From CAVYPR01 sp963770505 (GTDB lineage: Bacteria; Actinomycetota; Acidimicrobiia; Acidimicrobiales; RAAP-2), in NCBI GenBank assembly GCA_963770505.1, contig CAVYPR010000001.1, forward strand, positions 372,001-436,000: a stretch of 64,000 nucleotides of DNA, written 5' to 3'. Numbering within the stretch: the first letter of the stretch is position 1; each line of letters begins with the position of its first letter. The notes beneath the pieces were generated by a model that was not told the DNA's origin, ran no database searches, and saw nothing but the letters and a program-made list of their open reading frames with translations. A program made the translations under genes and the position numbers. Shown here piece by piece: positions 20,701 to 26,700 of the stretch.

Positions 20701-23700
20701 AGCGCGCTCGTCGGTGCTCGTCGTGCACGCGGCGGCCGGGACCTCCTCGAAGGCCGAGCTTGTCGGCCCGATGGCCAGGGTCTGGGGCCCGGTCGATGTG
20801 TTGGCCGCCAGTGTGGCGGCCAGGTTGATGGTGGTCGATGTGTTGAGGCTGGTAGTCCCGAAACCGCAGCTGTCCCCGGTCTCGACATTGTGACCACCGT
20901 CGGTGATCGTGCCCGAGCAGGTGGCCGAGTCGAGGATCGAGTCCGAGACGGTGAGTGTGCCGGAGAAACCGTTGAGTGACCCGTAGTGGTAGCTGCTTGT
21001 GTCGTTGGCGAAGGTGTCGTCGCTAAGGGTGGCCGTCCCCCAGTTGGAGACGCCGCCGCCGTAGACGTCGCCGATGTCGTCGGCGAAGGTGTCGTTCGTG
21101 ACGGTGGCGGTTCCGCCATATCCGTTGGCGATGCCGCCGCCGTAGTAGCCCCCGTTCCCGGTGAAGGTGTCGTCGGTGGCGGTGAGGGTGCCGGTGTTAT
21201 ACACCGAGCCGTCGTCGTCGTAGTAGTAGGCGTCGTTGTTGGCGAAGGTGTCGTCGCTCAGCGTGAGGGTGGAGTGGGCGGTGCTGAAGACCCCGGCGCC
21301 TGTTGCGGCGTAGCCCTTGGAGATCTCGAGCCCGCTGATGGCGACCGTGCCGCCGCTGACCGTGAAGTCGCGCCCCGATGTCGTGCCTGTGACCGTGGTC
21401 GCGTGTGTTCGCGCACCTAGGATGTCGAGGGAGGTGAGCGATTTGGCTGTGATCGTGTCGTGCTCTTGGTAGGTGCCCGAGGCCACGTCGATCGTCACGG
21501 CCTTTGCCGTGAATGTCTGGCTCTCGGCACGGGTGATGGCGCCTTGGATGGTCGGGCACGGGGCACGCTGCACACACGCCAACCCCGTACCTGCCGGTGT
21601 CACGTAGAGGGTCGTTGTCGATGTGACGTAGGTGTAGGCGTGAGGATCGGTGGCCGTCCCGGTGGCCGTGGTGACCGAGACCGCGACCGTCCCGGTTTGG
21701 TGGGCTTCGGTGGTGGCCTGGACCTCGGTGGCCCCCACGACGGTGAAGCTGGCCGCCGGTGTTGTCCCGAAGTGGACGGCGCTCGTCCCGAGGAGGCTGA
21801 GCCCGGTGATGGTGACGATGGTGCCCCCGCCGGCGATCCCGAAGCTCGGGGCCACGCTCGTGATCGAGGTGGCGGACTGGGTCCCTTGGTACTCGAAGGC
21901 CCCGGCGTCGCAGCGGGTCTGGCTCGACACCCCCGGCCGGGGGTCACCGCGCTCGTCGGTGCTCGTCGTACACGCGGCGGCCGGGACCTCCTCGAAGGCC
22001 GAGCTTGTCGGCCCGATGGCCAGGGTCTGGGGACCGGTCGATGTGTTGGCCGCCAGTGTGGTGGCCAGGTTGATGGTGGTCGATGTGTTGAGGCTGGTTG
22101 TCCCGAAACCGCAGCTGTCCCCGGTCTCGACATTGTGACCACCGTCGGTGATCGTGCCCGAGCAGGTGGCCGAGTCGAGGATCGAGTCCGAGACGGTGAG
22201 TGTGCCCGAGAGGTTGTTGACTCCGACGGTGCCGGGGGAGTTGTCATCGTTGGAAAAGGTGTCGTCGGCAAAGGTGGCCGTGCCCCAATTGGCAATGCCA
22301 CCGACGTTGATGTCCGAGAACGTGTCGTCGGCGGCCGTGAGTGTGCCGCGATTATCGACCCCGCCTCCGTAGTTCCAGGGGTAGTAGGCGTCATCTGAGA
22401 CGGTGTCGTCGGTGAGGGTGAGATCAGCACCGGCACCACTGAACACTCCCGCGCCCGATGTGGCGGATCCCTTGGTGATCGTGAGCCCGCTGATGGCGAC
22501 CGTGCCCCCGCTGACCGTGAAGTCCCGCCCCGATGTCGTGCCTGTGACCGTGGTCGCGTGTGTTCGCGCACCTCGGATGTCGAGGGAGGTGAGCGATTTG
22601 GCTGTGATCGTGTCGTGCTCTTGGTAGGTGCCCGAGGCCACGTCGACCGTGACGGACGTTGTCGTGAATGTCTGGCTTTCCGCCCGTGAGATGGCGTCTT
22701 GGATGGTCGGGCACGGGGCACTTTGCACACATGCCAGCCCGGTCCCTGCTGGTGTCACGTAGAGGGTCGTTGTCGATGTGACGAAGGTGAATGCTGTCGG
22801 CTTGGTGAGCGTGCCCGTTGTGGTGGTGACCGAGACCGCGACCGTGCCGGTGGTGTGAGGCTCAGTGGTGGCCCTGATCTCGGTGGAACCCACCACGGTG
22901 AACCTGGCCGCCGGTGTTGTCCCGAAGTGGACACTGGTAGCACCAAGAAAGTTCGTCCCGGTGATGGTGACGGTGGTGCCGCCGAACACGGGGCCCCGGG
23001 CCGGGGTAACGCTCGTGATCGAGGTGGCGGGCTGGGTCCCCTGGTACTCGAAGGCCCCGGCGTCGCAGCGGGTCTGGCTGCTAACCCCCGGCCGGGGGTC
23101 ACCGCGCTCGTCGGTGCTCGTCGCGCACGCGACGGCCGGGACCTCCTCGAAGGCCGAGCTTGTCGGCCCGATGGCCAGGGTCTGGGGCCCGGTCGAGCCG
23201 TTGGCCGCCAGTTTTGTGGCCAGGTTGATGGTGGTCGATGTGTTGAGGCTGGTAGTCCCGAAACCGCAGCTGTCCCCGGTTTCGACATTGTGACCACCGT
23301 CGGTGATGGTGCCCGAGCAGGAGGCCGAGTTGAGGATCGAATCCGAGACGGTGAGCGTGCCATTGTTATTGGTGACGCCGCCGCCGCCGTAGTTACCGCT
23401 GTCGTTCGAGAAGGAGTCGTCGGTGAGGGTGGCCGTTCCCCAGTTGGCGACGCCTCCACCGAAGTAGCCGTTGTCGTTCGAGAAGGTGTCGTCGGCGACA
23501 GTGGCCTTGCCGGTGTTGTAGACGCCGCCGAAATAGCCGCTGTCGTTCGAGAAGGTGTCGTCGGTGACGGTGGCGATGGCTGTGGAGGTGTTGTACACGC
23601 CACCGCCGAGGTGGCCGTCGTTGTTCGAGAAGGTGTCATCGGTGAGCGTGAGGGCGCCGAGGTTGTAGATCGCGCCGGAGTCGTATGTGGAGTCTCCGCC

Positions 23701-26700
23701 CTTCGAAAAAGTGTCGTCTGCGAGCGTCAAGCTGCCGGAATTGTCGACCGCGCTGCTCCAGTATGTGATGGTGATCCCACTTATGGTCACCGTGCCACCG
23801 GTGATGTAGAGGGAGAGTTCTGTCGTCGACCCTGCCATGGTGGTCCCGTGTGTCCCCGCACCTCGGATGGTGAGGGAGGTGAGCGACTTGGCTGTGACAA
23901 AGTCGTCTTCGACGTAGGTGCCGGCCGCTACGGCGATTGTCACGGCCTTCGCGGTGAATGTCACCGACTCGGCGCGTGAGATGGCGTCTTGGATGGTTGG
24001 GCATGGGGCGCTCTTGGTGCAGGCCAGCCCGGTGCCTGCCGGTGCCACGTAGAGGGTCGTTGTCGATGTGACGAAGGCGAACGCTGTCGCTTTAGTGGCC
24101 GTCCCGTCAGGGGTAGTCACCGAGACCGCGACGGTCCCAGTGGTGTGGGGTTCGGTCACGGCCTTGATCTCTGTGGCTCCCACGACGGTGAAGCTGGCCG
24201 CTGTCGCTGTCCCGAAGGTGACCGCGCTGGCTCCGAGGAGGCCCTGTCCGGTGATGGTGACCGTCGTGCCGCCGTTCGAGATGCCGAGGGGCGGTGTGAG
24301 GCTCGAGATGGACGGAGCCGGGCCTGTCCATGTGAAGTAGCCCGTCCCACCGGGCGTCGTCACCGAGACCGAGACCTTCCCGTGCTGGGAGGCGGGGACT
24401 GAAGCCCTAATTGTTGTCGGGCTTGTGACCGTCAAGTTGGTCGCTGTTGTGCTCCCGAACCGGACGGACGAGGCGGCGAACAACTTCGTACCGTGGATTT
24501 CGATGATCGGCCCGCGTTCGGGTGTTGTATCAGAACCTGTCAGGACGGTGATGCTGTTGATGGACGGCTTGGTTGTGGCGAGTTGATCGTGCCACGTGCC
24601 ACTCACCCCTCCGCCAGCGGTAAAGGTGCCCGAGGAGTTGAAGCCCAGTGGTGTGGTTGTCCCGGTATATCTCGCTGTGTCCAGGCTCGCAGTCGCGAAG
24701 GAGACGTTCTGGCACGAGATGGTGCCCTTGGCTGTGAGGTTCGCCCCGAGGCCGGGCACGGCGATGTGACTTGTGAAGGTGGCCGGACCGGTTACCGAGC
24801 TGTAGGTCGTTGTCCAGACCGAGGTCGTCTGTGTTCCGAATGAGGTGCTGTCGACGGCACCCGTGTACGCCCCCGAGTAGTGCGGAGGGCATGAAGCCGG
24901 CGTGAAGGTGAACCCTGTCTTTGCGGCCGTCCCGCCAGGGGTGGTCACCGAGACCATGACCGTGCCGCTTGGGTGAGCCGGGGTCGTGGCCTTGATGGTG
25001 GTGGGGCTTGTCACATGGAAGCTGGCGGCTGTCGTTGTGCCGAACTTGACCACAGTGGCGGCTGTCAAGTTCGTCCCCGTGATGGTCACTGGGGTGCCGC
25101 CCAGGCTGGTTCCGCTGGTCGGTGTGAGGTTCGAGATGGAGGGAGGTGGCACGACGAACGTGAAGCCTGTTTTTGTCGCCTTCCCGCCAGGGGTGGTCAC
25201 CGAGACCATGACCGTGCCGCTTGGGTGAGCCGGGGTCGTGGCCTTAATGGTGGTGGGGCTTGTCACATGGAAGCTGGCGGCTGTCGTTGTGCCGAACTTG
25301 ACCACAGTGGCGCCTGTCAGGTTCGTCCCCGTGATGGTCACTGTGGTGCCGCCCGGGCTCGTTCCGCTGGGCGGTGAAAGGGTCGAGATGGAGGGGGGGA
25401 AAATGGGCGAGGTCACGAGATCCAGCGCGTGGGTGTCCTCTGCGTCTGTGTGTCCCCAACAGGTCGCCTGGCCTGTGGTCTGGATCCCGCAGGCAAACGC
25501 GTCTCCGGCGCTCACCTGGGTAAAGGTGCCCGGGGGTGCCTTGGTGTCCCCTGTGGTTGTGCGCCCCCAGCATGTCGCCTGGCCTGTGGCCTTGATCCCG
25601 CAAGCGAACGCGGAGCTGGCGATTACCTGGGTGAAGGTGCCCGAGGGTGCCTTGGTGTCCCCTGTGGATGTGCGCCCCCAGCAGGTCACGTGGCCTGTGG
25701 TCTTGATCCCGCAGGCGAAGGTGGGGCCGGCGCTCACCTGGGTGAAGGTGCCCGAGGGCGCCTTGGTGTCCCCTGTGGATGTGCGCCCCCAGCATGTCGC
25801 CTGGCCTGTGGTCTTGATCCCGCAGGCGAATGTGGGGCCGGCGCTCACCTGGGTGAAGGTGCCCGAGGGCGCCTTAGTTTCCCCTGTGGATGTGCGCCCC
25901 CAGCAGGTCGCCTGACCTGTGGTCTTGATCCCGCAGGCAAATGCGGAACCGGCGCTCACCTGGGTGAAGGTGCCCGAGGGCGCCCTGGTGTCCCCTGCGG
26001 ATGTGCGCCCCCAGCATGTCGCCTGACCTGTGGTCCTGATCCCGCAGGCGAATGTGGGGCCGGCGCTCACCTGGGTGAAGGTGCCCGAAGGCGCCTTGGT
26101 GTCCCCTGTGTCTGTGTACCCCCAGCAGGTCGCGTGGCCTGTGGTCTTGATCCCGCAGGCAAATGCGTAACCGGCGCTCACCTGGGCGTGGCCGAAGTTC
26201 GTTGTTGGTGCCTTGGTTTCCCCCGTAGTGGCGCGCCCCCAGCACGTCGCTTGGCCTGTGGTCTTGATCCCGCAGGCGAATTCTGTGCCACTGCTCACCT
26301 GGGTGAAGGTGCCCGGTGGCGCCTTGGTGTCCCCTGTGGATGTGAACCCCCAGCAGGTCGCGTGGCCTGTGGTCTTGATCCCGCAGGCGAATGTGGAGCC
26401 GGCGCTCACCTGGGTGAAGGTGCCCAGGGGCGCTTTGGTGTCCCCTGTGAATGTGCGCCCCCAGCAAGTCGCCTGGCCTGTGGCCTTGATCCCGCAGGCG
26501 GAGGTGAAGCCGGCGCTCACCTGAGTGAAGGTGCCCGAGGGTGCCTTGGTGTCCCCTGTGTCTGTGTACCCCCAGCAGGTCGCCTGGCCTGTGGCTTTGA
26601 TCCCGCAGGCCGATGTGGAGCCGGCGCTCAGCTGAGTGAAGGTGCCCGAGGGTGCCTTGGTGTCCCCTGTGTCTGTGTACCCCCAGCAGGTAGCCTGGCC

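Noticed and set aside
14215..20979. Long plus-strand open frames (up to 821 codons) opposite the giant gene
   Set aside because: They mirror the minus-strand repeat period exactly and have low-complexity Gly/Arg/Asp composition; the minus frame carries real domains and the signal peptide.
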